Below, one piece after another: positions 25,583 to 31,955 of a DNA stretch of 32,189 nucleotides (within the stretch, counting starts at the first letter, position 1; every line of letters begins with the position of its first letter). The DNA comes from a virus, in the IMG/VR virus record IMGVR_UViG_3300022074_000210, positions 1 through 32,189 of that record, one strand, 5' to 3'. The notes below the pieces were generated by a model, which saw only the letters and a program-made list of their open reading frames with translations, made no database searches and was not told where the DNA came from. Both the position numbers and the translations under genes were made by a program.

Positions 25583-25830
25583 TAAATGTCCGCATCAGGA
25601 TCAAAGTCGGTAGGGTCAAACTCTTCATTCACTGTTGCAGGCTCTTCTACAGCCGTTTGGCCTTTTAGCAGAGCGTCAGCAATGGTCGCCAAAGCGAACC
25701 GTTGAGTCTTACCTACCTTGATGTACGTGTTCTCTGGTATTACCCCATCCCTCACCCATTTACGGGCCGTGGATAATGACACACCAAAGTACTTGGCGAC
25801 ATCTTCAATCGGAACTAATTGCTCCATCAT
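25582..25830 (-). CDS. Helix-turn-helix DNA-binding protein (excisionase/MerR-like)
   Basis: This is an 82-aa protein. The start is the first of two adjacent ATGs (25830), preceded by AAGGAAAG. Residues 6-55 form a winged-helix type HTH: VPIEDVAKYFGVSLSTARKWVRDG is the helix pair (LVPIEDVAKYFGV, then STARKWVRDG), and GKTQRFALATIADAL is the wing and last helix. This is the plan of excisionase-like and MerR-like HTH proteins. The tail after residue 58 is acidic (DPTDFDPDADI). It could be a phage transcription regulator or an architectural factor. No integrase is in view, so an excisionase role is not supported. Confidence 0.82.
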   Translation of the reverse strand: MMEQLVPIEDVAKYFGVSLSTARKWVRDGVIPENTYIKVGKTQRFALATIADALLKGQTAVEEPATVNEEFDPTDFDPDADI

Positions 25831-26237
25831 GCTTTCCTTATCGTTAACGCGAACTCTGCGTCTACGTTCAAGCCCTTGGGCAGAAGATCTGGGTTTTCTT
25901 CTAAGAACTCCCGTACGTTCTTCTGATTCAGGCGCTTGTCCAAGAACTCTGGAACTTCATGCTCAAGGATAAACTCGTGCATAGATTCCCAGTCGGAAGT
26001 CCAATACTTCTGCTTAACCGTACGGTAAAACGTACCAGCATCCGTCTTGACACTCTTTATGTCGTTCTCTTTCAAGTAGTCCAGTAACGCGCTTTTGATT
26101 TTGTTTTGTTTACTGACGAGTCTTTCGTCAGCTTCCCTGTGTTCAGCGGATAGCCGATCCCTTTCCTCTTTGATTTTCAAATAAGCTCTGGTCAATTTCG
26201 GTAGGGGTATACCACCCACACTCTTCGCATCAGCCAT
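25827..26237 (-). CDS. Coiled-coil replication-cluster protein, unknown function
   Basis: This is a 136-aa protein. The ATG at 26237 has GGAAGGA ahead. Residues 15-60 are a charged coiled coil (KIKEERDRLSAEHREADER), then DYLKENDIKSVKTDAGTFYR and a compact C-terminal part, KYWTSDWESMHEFILEHEV and LDKRLNQKNVREFLEENPD. The segment in which a coiled coil is followed by IKSVKTxxGTFYR resembles Gp157-type phage proteins, but the C-terminal domain is not part of what I know of that family. It overlaps the HTH gene by 4 bases (ATGA). Function unknown. Confidence 0.68.
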   Translation of the reverse strand: MADAKSVGGIPLPKLTRAYLKIKEERDRLSAEHREADERLVSKQNKIKSALLDYLKENDIKSVKTDAGTFYRTVKQKYWTSDWESMHEFILEHEVPEFLDKRLNQKNVREFLEENPDLLPKGLNVDAEFALTIRKA

Positions 26238-26249
26238 GTTTTCGTCCTT

Positions 26250-26261
26250 CCATTGCCGAGA
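26250..26261 (-). promoter_or_regulatory. Second copy of the shared 12-base motif
   Basis: On the - strand this reads TCTCGGCAATGG, 13 bases before the ATG of the coiled-coil protein, in a gap of 50 bases. It is part of a small inverted repeat, ATTGC (26252-26256) with GCAAT (26265-26269). See the copy at 24078-24089. Confidence 0.35.
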
Positions 26262-26287
26262 ACTGCAATATAGTGGTAGGTAATGAC

Positions 26288-27823
26288 TTAATCAAGTATT
26301 TCTTTGTAAAGATCAATAATTTTTGTATGTGTGTCTATTTTGTTATCTAGTAGTGCGTACACGCGCTTTTCTATGTGAGACCCTTGTAGCTGTACTATCG
26401 TACATTTGTGATCCTGCCCCGCCCTGTGAATCCGTGCGTTAGCTTGGGCGTATGTTTCCACCGAACTGGTTGGCCCCCACCATACGATTGTGTTCGCGGC
26501 GGTCAACGTAACGCCATGTGCCGCAGCCTGTGGCTGGATGACCAGCACTCGCGGGGTATCTGTCTCTTGGAACTCCTTGAATATGCGCGTACGGTCAGTA
26601 GCTTTTACTGCCCCGCTGATGACCTCGGTGGGTATCTTGTCCTTGCGTAGCTTGTCGGTAAGTAGCTGTATTGTGTGCTTGAACGGCACGAAGATCAGAA
26701 CCTTCTTGCTAGACTCGTCGATCACTTCACGCAGCACCTTGTATCGGTGCTTGATGTCGAACTCCACTACCTCTTTGTCATCGGTGTACACCGCACCAGA
26801 ACTGATTTGCAGCAGCTTGTTCATGTTGACCGCTGCCGTAGCTGCCGTGACTGTCTCTTCCGCAGCTTCCATGACCATGCGGTCTTTTAATTCTTTGTAG
26901 TATTTTTCTTGCTGGCGAGTGAGCGGTACATCGCGGGTTGTGTATATGATGTCAGGCAGATCCAGACACTCTTCCTTGGTGAACCGTATCGCCGGTTGCA
27001 GCGCATTGAACACGGTGTCTGTGGCGTCGGGCTTGGGCACCCATTTGAAGTTAGTCACTTTATACATGACCTGATCGCGGAACGAACCAAAGAAGCGTGG
27101 CACAGCTTTCGGGTTAACGAGTTTAGCCAGACCGTACGCATCTAGTGGGCTTTGTGCAGCGGGAGTGCCTGTCATCATCCATAGCCATGTGTCAGGACTG
27201 AGCAGCCTGTTTAGCGTTTTCCACCTGTCAGTCTGAGCATTCTTGTAGTGAGTCGCCTCGTCCACGATCACTAAGTCAAAACCTCCATTGGCTATAGCGT
27301 CCGCTACGATTGCTACACCGTCATAGTTTATTACCACGAACTCTGCATCACTTTCGATTACAGCAGTCCTCTTACTTGCTGAACCGTGCGCTACGTCCAC
27401 CTTACGGTGCATGGCAAAGCTGAATAAGTCCTCTCGCCACGCCGAGTCCATGATAGATAGAGGGCAGATAACAAGAGCGCGGTTGATACGGCCTTGTTTC
27501 ATCAAGAAGTCTGCCGCCCAAATAGCACTGGCGGTCTTTCCTGTACCTTGTTCGTTGAAACAAAACGCACGTTTATTGAGTGTGAGGAACCCCGCCGTAG
27601 ATTTCTGGTGCTCGAAAGGTTTGTACTTACCTGTCCATTGGTACTGCCCTTCGATGGGTGACGGAGCGTTGATGTTTAAGTTCTTGAGTACGTGAGTCTC
27701 GTCTACACCCCAGTTAACCACCACTCGGTTATCTGATAACTCCTTACTCTTTGGGATAATACTCGTGACTTTCTGAGGATCGCGCAGACGCAGTAACAAT
27801 GCTTTATTGTCTATGACTTTCAT
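26288..27823 (-). CDS. SNF2-family DNA helicase/translocase
   Basis: This is a 511-aa superfamily 2 ATPase. I chose the ATG at 27823, which has GGAAGGG ahead; a GTG at 27901 in the same frame would run through the hairpin region and has no ribosome binding site. Motif I is EQGTGKTASA (GTGKT at 93-97). Motif II is DEAT (188-191), where DEAH or DEAD is commoner. Motif III is MMTGTPAAQSPLD. The C-terminal RecA lobe has VFVPFKHTI-like and QPQAAAHGVTLTAANTIVWW segments, and motif VI is QANARIHRAGQ. These fit Snf2-type dsDNA translocases used by phages in recombination, repair or replication restart. The neighbours (RecB/Cas4-like nuclease upstream, ssDNA-binding protein downstream) support this. 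Expression may depend on the structured leader at 27840-28064. Confidence 0.9.
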   Translation of the reverse strand: MKVIDNKALLLRLRDPQKVTSIIPKSKELSDNRVVVNWGVDETHVLKNLNINAPSPIEGQYQWTGKYKPFEHQKSTAGFLTLNKRAFCFNEQGTGKTASAIWAADFLMKQGRINRALVICPLSIMDSAWREDLFSFAMHRKVDVAHGSASKRTAVIESDAEFVVINYDGVAIVADAIANGGFDLVIVDEATHYKNAQTDRWKTLNRLLSPDTWLWMMTGTPAAQSPLDAYGLAKLVNPKAVPRFFGSFRDQVMYKVTNFKWVPKPDATDTVFNALQPAIRFTKEECLDLPDIIYTTRDVPLTRQQEKYYKELKDRMVMEAAEETVTAATAAVNMNKLLQISSGAVYTDDKEVVEFDIKHRYKVLREVIDESSKKVLIFVPFKHTIQLLTDKLRKDKIPTEVISGAVKATDRTRIFKEFQETDTPRVLVIQPQAAAHGVTLTAANTIVWWGPTSSVETYAQANARIHRAGQDHKCTIVQLQGSHIEKRVYALLDNKIDTHTKIIDLYKEILD

Positions 27824-27839
27824 ATATACCCTTCCATGC

Positions 27840-27871
27840 AAAAAAGCGCGAAGTGGGTGTCCACTACACGC
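27840..27871 (-). terminator. Terminator-like hairpin directly before the SNF2 helicase ribosome binding site
   Basis: On the - strand, AGTGG (27865-27861 pairing region) folds onto CCACT (27856-27852 region) around the loop ACAC, and flanking GCG (27871-27869) and CGC (27850-27848) extend the stem past a small bulge. Two bases later comes TTTTTT (A-run at 27845-27840). The helicase ribosome binding site and ATG follow within 17 bases of the T-run, leaving no room for a promoter between. If it terminates, helicase expression needs read-through. Confidence 0.6.
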
Positions 27872-28064
27872 AGTAAAAATGCGGTGGTCGATGAGATTCA
27901 CGCCAATAATCTAGGGAAACAAGCAACAAAACCTAGTCGTGGGAGCGCACTTCATCTCACCCTTTCTTTAAGCAGTATGACTTACACTGCTAGGAGTGTC
28001 GGACGCCACCGCTCGCCCGACGTTTTGTGCCCACACCATAGTTATATCATTTCAGATGAGAAAA
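27846..28064 (-). ncRNA. Structured RNA leader upstream of the SNF2 helicase (attenuator or riboswitch candidate)
   Basis: This stretch has no gene on the transcribed strand. In order on the - strand it can form: a hairpin at 28021-27998 (8-bp stem), a hairpin at 27991-27971 (8-bp stem, 5-base loop), a long-range helix between 27961-27954 and 27897-27890 (8 bp) enclosing a 5-bp stem (27936-27932 with 27915-27911), a bulged hairpin at 27887-27861, then the terminator-like hairpin at 27871-27848. The last two share the bases at 27872-27861 and exclude each other. Each of the first three helices has a G-U pair that works only in the - strand RNA. It matches no riboswitch class I can name. Confidence 0.55.
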
Positions 28065-28154
28065 TTAAGCTAGTAGGTACAAAATAAACGCTACGAAGTA
28101 TATAGACGCTGCAATACCCGCGCCCATGAGAATACCCCTAAGCTCTTCTCTCAC
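28065..28154 (-). CDS. Tiny single-pass membrane peptide (29 aa, or 20 aa from an internal ATG)
   Basis: The frame starts at a GTG that shares four bases (GTGA) with the stop of the HNH-like gene and ends in TAA. The product begins MREELRGILMGAG and continues with a hydrophobic helix, AASIYFVAFILYLLA, to the very end. That is a charged start, a single membrane segment and no tail. An internal ATG at 28127, with AGGGG eight bases ahead, would give a 20-aa form. The junction matches other coupled genes in this operon, which supports it. Function unknown; small membrane peptides of phages often act on host membrane proteins or lysis timing. Confidence 0.6.
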   Translation of the reverse strand: MREELRGILMGAGIAASIYFVAFILYLLA

Positions 28155-28426
28155 CTACGTCTTGGGCTTTTGCCATTACGACTGCGGTTAGCACTCCTGC
28201 TCTCCACACGCACACCGTCTTTATTGCTGCCGCCCTTACTCAACATCTTGTTGTGGCTGACATCTTTACCTTCCCGCTTGTCAGCTTTGCCGTTTTTGTT
28301 GGCATCGCGTCCAGCCTTATCCATAGCACGCCGTGCACGCTGTCGCTCCATCCTAGCTTCGTGTGCGGGACTGCCAACTGGCGGGTTCTTCTGCTTCTTA
28401 CGATCCGCTTTGTTCTTGTACGGCAT
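28151..28426 (-). CDS. Basic HNH-nuclease-like protein
   Basis: This is a 91-aa, highly basic protein that starts at a TGATG junction after the nuclease gene. The first half is Lys/Arg-rich (KNKADRKKQKNPP, ARRAMDKAG). The second half reads GKDVSHNKMLSKGGSNKDGV, then ESRSANRSRNGKS. In HNH nucleases of phages a similar order occurs: Asp-x-His, a KGG turn, then Asn-Arg near the end. Here Asp55 and His58 fit the first part, but the usual later His is not obvious and there are no zinc cysteines, so it may be degenerate or simply DNA-binding. Confidence 0.6.
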   Translation of the reverse strand: MPYKNKADRKKQKNPPVGSPAHEARMERQRARRAMDKAGRDANKNGKADKREGKDVSHNKMLSKGGSNKDGVRVESRSANRSRNGKSPRRR

Positions 28427-29097
28427 CAGTTTTTTCCGTTATGTGGGCACTCCAACACAGGGCACCATGCTTTGCACAATCCACTGGGGTTGGGATTCCA
28501 CGTATCGTTCTCAAAAGCTGTTTCCATGTCGCTGTACTTACCCAGCCACTTAGTCCACAACTTCTCCTCTTCTTTTATGGTGTAGCGATCTCGTATCAGA
28601 TCATTACTTACCACAAACAATAGCCCAGCCCGAACAGTCTCCACTTCGGGGTAGTGCTTAAAAGCCGCTAGAGCCATAAGTTCTAACTGGCCTTTATCAG
28701 CGTATCTTGCCGACTTTCCTGTCTTATAGTCAATAACCCAAGCTAGCCTTTCCTCACGATCTAGTATCAATAAGTCTGCGATACCACGAAACCATACGTT
28801 ACTATCAAAGAAGTCGCACGGCTCCAGATCCTCGGTAAGCCCCATCTTGATCTCGCATAGCTTCTCGCCCTTCTTGGCGTTTAGCGCGTCGAGCATACCC
28901 TGTGCGTAGCTGAACCGTGAGTCAAGTTCACCACCGTCGCGGATGTATTCTTCCGCAGCTTCGTGAAAAGCTGTTCCATACAACGTAGCCTCAGACTCCT
29001 TGAACGGGTACTGCTTGAGCACCTTCTCATGGTAGAACTGCTTAGGACATTGCTGGAATGCCTTGATCTTACTGAATGACCACGGTGCTACACTCAA
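28426..29097 (-). CDS. PD-(D/E)XK nuclease, RecB/Cas4-like, probably with an iron-sulfur cluster
   Basis: This is a 223-aa exonuclease. It begins at a TTG that overlaps the previous stop (TTGA); no other Met occurs before residue 68, and the N-terminus WSFSKIKAFQQCPKQFYHE is characteristic. Catalytic positions: His45 (YGTAFHEAAE), Asp108 (GIADLLILD), Asp123-x-Lys125 (VIDYKTGKSARY), and Gln137 in QLELMA. Cys17 together with Cys208, Cys212 and Cys217 near the C-terminus has the spacing of the 4Fe-4S site of AddB and Cas4 proteins. It would trim DNA ends for recombination or degrade host DNA. The SNF2 helicase and polymerase are in the same operon. No CRISPR array or cas genes are in view, so it is not part of CRISPR adaptation here. 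Confidence 0.88.
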   Translation of the reverse strand: MSVAPWSFSKIKAFQQCPKQFYHEKVLKQYPFKESEATLYGTAFHEAAEEYIRDGGELDSRFSYAQGMLDALNAKKGEKLCEIKMGLTEDLEPCDFFDSNVWFRGIADLLILDREERLAWVIDYKTGKSARYADKGQLELMALAAFKHYPEVETVRAGLLFVVSNDLIRDRYTIKEEEKLWTKWLGKYSDMETAFENDTWNPNPSGLCKAWCPVLECPHNGKN

Positions 29098-29315
29098 TCT
29101 TCATCGTCCTCGTCGTACACCTGTTCGAGACGCTCTTTATAATTCGCCCAGAAGATGTCGTCACTAAGATCGAACTTGTCGCCCACCTGCGCTATGTCAA
29201 ACCGTAGCTTCGGAAATCTTCTAATGAATCTTTCTTTGGCATCGTAAGCAGCTTCAATATGAGTGTACTTACCGTCCATGAGCGGCGTACCTGTAAACAA
29301 AATAACGTAACTCAC
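29094..29315 (-). CDS. Small hypothetical acidic protein
   Basis: This is a 73-aa protein. I chose the GTG at 29315 because it shares four bases (GTGA) with the stop of the secreted-protein gene, as at other junctions here. A TTG at 29378 would overlap that gene by 67 bases. The protein has a hydrophobic strand (SYVILFTGTPL), a helix (EAAYDAKERFIRRFP), and a C-terminal helix ending in DEDDED. Function unknown. It ends in a TTGA overlap with the nuclease gene, so it is probably translated with it. Confidence 0.6.
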   Translation of the reverse strand: MSYVILFTGTPLMDGKYTHIEAAYDAKERFIRRFPKLRFDIAQVGDKFDLSDDIFWANYKERLEQVYDEDDED

Positions 29316-29503
29316 ATCGGTCTTGGGCAGTACCCATAGCCAGATGTTGTAGTAAAGTGCCCACTTTGGCACTCCCAATTACAAACTTTCTTACCGTGCT
29401 GCCCTTCAAACTCATTGACTAGCTGCCATGCGTGGTAGTGGTAAGCGTAAGCTGACGCCGCCAACCAAAAAGTAACTAGCCCAAAAATAACTCTGACCTT
29501 CAT
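29312..29503 (-). CDS. Small secreted or periplasmic protein with signal peptide
   Basis: This is a 63-aa protein. The ATG at 29503 has GGAG seven bases ahead and shares ATGA with the polymerase stop. Residues 1-20 form a signal peptide: MKVR, hydrophobic VIFGLVTFWLAA, then SAYA with cleavage expected after it. The mature part (about 43 aa) is rich in His, Tyr, Trp and Gly and has three cysteines (KVCNWECQSG, YGYCPRP). No lipobox is visible. An exported protein encoded between DNA polymerase and nuclease is out of place by function, and may act on the host envelope early in infection, for example against a second phage. That role is inference. Confidence 0.68.
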   Translation of the reverse strand: MKVRVIFGLVTFWLAASAYAYHYHAWQLVNEFEGQHGKKVCNWECQSGHFTTTSGYGYCPRPM

Positions 29504-31332
29504 TCGCAATCTCCATATGCTTTAGCCATACCGCTTTCGCATTCTAGCGGCAATCCTTTTGCCCATGTCGGAACGTACCTCATGCACTTCTCGACGTACT
29601 GCTGGGCTTCTTCTGCTTCAGACTCAGGTACACATGCTATAACTGAGTCGTGAACTGTTAGTACCGTACGGTACTTGTTGTTTATCAACAACATCTGGTC
29701 GCCTATCACACAACGTGCTAACGCTTGGCAGACGTTCTCGATCACCTTCCCACCGTAGATCCGTGTCCGGCCTCGGCGCGTCTTGTAGGTGTATTCCGTA
29801 CTTTGAGAGTTTTGTTCCCCCTTGAGATCCTCATAACGCATAAGGAGCTTAGACGGTAGACGTATAGATTCCCGGTCTCCTATAACTTCAATCACGCCCT
29901 TCTTTCCAAACTGGTAAGTATCTCCCTTCTCCATACGAATAATCATGTTCTGGGCTTCCCGCCACACATGACTGATCTTCCAGTTCGCATCACGGTATAT
30001 ATTAATGATGCGCCTTGCTTCATCCAACTCTATTTCAGTTCCAAACGATTTCAATTGTGCTTGGAATTTCAGCGCACCCATGCCGTACCCAGCGCCGAGG
30101 ATCGTAGTCTTACCGACGAACCGCTGATCTTTTGTTACTTGGTCTTCGGGTATTTCGTAGATCCGCGCAGCCATTTTGACGTACACATCTTCTTTCTTAC
30201 GGAACGCACTGGTCAGGTCATCCTGTCCAGCGAACCACGCCAGCACCCTAGCTTCAATCTGCGACGAGTCGCAATCTATAAGTGTGTATCCTTCAGGCGC
30301 GACGATGCTTCTCTTTAACATCTTACCGTTTGGCCCACGGCTCGGTAGATTTTGCAGGTTGATCTTGTCATCCCCACCCCACCTACCAGTGTGTGCCGCA
30401 TAGTACCGCACAGGAACCGGCAGAGTCCCACGCTGGGATATGTCAATGAATCGCTGTGTACGAGTTTCTTCCAAGGTGCTTTTGTTGCCTAGCCTCGCAG
30501 CCACTAGCGCCTGCACTTCTGAGTTCTCATGTTCAGCTAGTGCTTTGAACCCTTCATCGGTTTTGGCGAATGCGTAGGTTTCTTTACCTGTAGTGGCGCT
30601 GACCTTGGTTGGTGGTAGGACACCCTTGTCCGTGAGCAACGCAGCGAACTTGTCGTTACTCATCAACTCTTTCTTATCCGTTATGCCAGCATCAGATAAC
30701 AACTTATCCTTATGCTTTTTGATGTCGTATAAGTGATCCTCAAGTAAGTCCCTATCTAGTCCCAACATGGGATCAATGAACATACGCAGGGTACAGTCAA
30801 TGATCCTGAGTTCTTTCTTGGGAAATCCTTGCTTCAAGAACTTATTAAAGAGCCTGTAGGTAAGCTCAACATCGTTGATGCAGTAGTCGCCGTAGCGGTC
30901 TAGCTCGGCATCAGTAAACGCTTCGCGGCGTTTGTCTAGCGCGTTAAGTATCTCGGTGCCTTTAGCACCTATATTATATCTTTCCGCAAGTGCCTTGAGA
31001 CTTCCACTAACCTCCACCCCATGTAGAGCGCGGGCAATACACAGAGTATCAGCCCAAACGCGAGGACGAATATCAAAGAGCCAAGACAATATAGCGCCAT
31101 CGAACATAGTGTTGTGAGCCAGCACCATGCTGTCGGCCCAGTTGAACTCGTCAAGGTACCCTTGAAGTTCCTCGCGTGTCCCAGAAGCCCATTCTGTGTT
31201 GCCATTGTTTACCTTTATGCCTACACCCACTACCTCAAAGCGAGGATCGCGGATGTATTCTTCGGTTGTCATTTTGGTCAGCGAGTAATCTTTGCTGTAA
31301 TACGTTTCAAAGTCGAGGGTTATTAAGTCCAT
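29500..31332 (-). CDS. polA: DNA polymerase, family A, with 3'-5' exonuclease
   Basis: This is a 610-aa replicative polymerase. The exonuclease domain has Asp7-x-Glu9 (LDFET), Asp78 in AHNTMFD and Tyr150 to Asp154 (YCIND), the DEDDy set, so proofreading should be active. Polymerase motif A is LIDCDSSQIEAR (Asp355). Motif B runs Arg404, Lys408, Leu412, Tyr416 (RFVGKTTILGAGYG), and motif C is VHDS (His561, Asp562). Leu412 aligns with E. coli Pol I Phe762. There is no 5'-3' exonuclease domain, and I see no inserted DnaJ-like Cys motif, which I recall in the HMO-2011 polymerase. The length is a little below T7 polymerase (704 aa). The ATG at 31332 overlaps the upstream gene by 10 bases. Confidence 0.95.
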   Translation of the reverse strand: MDLITLDFETYYSKDYSLTKMTTEEYIRDPRFEVVGVGIKVNNGNTEWASGTREELQGYLDEFNWADSMVLAHNTMFDGAILSWLFDIRPRVWADTLCIARALHGVEVSGSLKALAERYNIGAKGTEILNALDKRREAFTDAELDRYGDYCINDVELTYRLFNKFLKQGFPKKELRIIDCTLRMFIDPMLGLDRDLLEDHLYDIKKHKDKLLSDAGITDKKELMSNDKFAALLTDKGVLPPTKVSATTGKETYAFAKTDEGFKALAEHENSEVQALVAARLGNKSTLEETRTQRFIDISQRGTLPVPVRYYAAHTGRWGGDDKINLQNLPSRGPNGKMLKRSIVAPEGYTLIDCDSSQIEARVLAWFAGQDDLTSAFRKKEDVYVKMAARIYEIPEDQVTKDQRFVGKTTILGAGYGMGALKFQAQLKSFGTEIELDEARRIINIYRDANWKISHVWREAQNMIIRMEKGDTYQFGKKGVIEVIGDRESIRLPSKLLMRYEDLKGEQNSQSTEYTYKTRRGRTRIYGGKVIENVCQALARCVIGDQMLLINNKYRTVLTVHDSVIACVPESEAEEAQQYVEKCMRYVPTWAKGLPLECESGMAKAYGDCE

Positions 31333-31589
31333 GACTTACCGTCCTTCTCTGTCAACCAGACGCGGTATTCACCGTCATTGGTTATCTTACGGCTCGTAAT
31401 GTTCCAACCCCTACGTCTGGCAGATACCCGAAACGCCCGTACCTTGCCACCGTAAGGATCATTCACTACAAACGAATCCCCCAAAGACATACGGTCTAAC
31501 GTGTTCTCATATAGGCGCTGATGCTTATACTGCTTATCAAACAACAGCACCCCTTTTTCGATCACGATTTTTTCTAGTTCATCCTCCAC
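31323..31589 (-). CDS. Small hypothetical basic protein
   Basis: This is an 88-aa protein starting at a GTG that shares one base with the previous TAG. The N-terminus is an acidic helix (EDELEKIVIEKGVLLF). The middle has SLGDSFVVNDPYGGKVRAF and the end RVSARRRGWNITSRKI, then YRVWLTEKDGKSW, suggesting a small beta-barrel with a basic face. Function unknown. It lies just ahead of the polymerase and overlaps it, so translation may be coupled. Confidence 0.65.
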   Translation of the reverse strand: MEDELEKIVIEKGVLLFDKQYKHQRLYENTLDRMSLGDSFVVNDPYGGKVRAFRVSARRRGWNITSRKITNDGEYRVWLTEKDGKSWT

Positions 31590-31777
31590 TACACCCGCTC
31601 CCTTTCAGATATAGCTATAACAACTTTACCTGTGGTTATAGGCATACGAACTATCGTGCCGCAGTCATCTACCGCTTGGTATCGCGCTTCCTCTTCGTTC
31701 TTCGCTTCCACTGCCACCTGCACTGAGACGGTCTCTTCAACAGTCACATAAAAAGTCTTCAATGGTTCATCACTCAT
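31589..31777 (-). CDS. Small DpnD/PcfM-like protein, paralogue 1
   Basis: This is a 62-aa protein. The ATG at 31777 has AGGAAG ahead and overlaps the upstream stop by 8 bases; the longer frame adds only six residues. Its core is FYVTVEETVSVQVAVEAKNE followed by EEARYQAVDD, then KVVIAISERER. Two beta strands with an Ala-rich helix in this order match the small DpnD/PcfM-type domain. The next gene upstream has the same pattern, so the two arose by duplication. Function unknown. Confidence 0.68.
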   Translation of the reverse strand: MSDEPLKTFYVTVEETVSVQVAVEAKNEEEARYQAVDDCGTIVRMPITTGKVVIAISERERV

Positions 31778-31955
31778 TAGGCTTCCTCTCCGCAACGGTA
31801 GAGATAGTCACGTCTATTGTTATCGGTTTCTCTACCCATGTACTCCAAGCACCGCGATTGTTTTCTACCGTATTACGCGCATCGCTGGCGGTCTTAGCCT
31901 CCACCAGCACTTGACGCTCTACGGTCTCCGTGAAAGTTACTACAAACTTCTTCAT
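31770..31955 (-). CDS. Small DpnD/PcfM-like protein, paralogue 2
   Basis: This is a 61-aa protein. The ATG at 31955 has GGAGGG ahead and overlaps the previous stop (ATGA). The core FVVTFTETVERQVLVEAKTA, then SDARNTVENN and ITIDVTISTVAERK, aligns through its length with the neighbour downstream: both have VT, ET, V-V, VEAK and AR in the same places. It probably folds as a small beta-alpha-beta unit. Function unknown. Confidence 0.68.
   Translation of the reverse strand: MKKFVVTFTETVERQVLVEAKTASDARNTVENNRGAWSTWVEKPITIDVTISTVAERKPNE

Noticed and set aside
25582-25830. HTH protein as a true excisionase of a temperate phage
   Set aside because: No integrase or attachment site is visible, and similar HTH folds serve many other roles.
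27824-27901. Helicase start at the GTG at 27901
   Set aside because: There is no ribosome binding site and the added residues have no family match; the ATG at 27823 has a strong site.
27846-28064. Leader as a known preQ1, glutamine (glnA) or hammerhead RNA
   Set aside because: The conserved core sequences of these classes that I remember are not present in either strand.
27836-28087. An 83-codon + strand frame in the gap before the helicase
   Set aside because: It runs against the operon, has no ribosome binding site, and the composition fits RNA structure better than protein.
28170-28623. Several overlapping + strand frames opposite the HNH-like and nuclease genes
   Set aside because: They are shadows of the basic and catalytic genes on the other strand; the products are Leu/Ser-rich with no motif.
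28426-29097. Cas4-like nuclease as evidence of a CRISPR system
   Set aside because: No repeats, cas1 or cas2 occur in the window; RecB/Cas4-like nucleases are common in phage replication operons.
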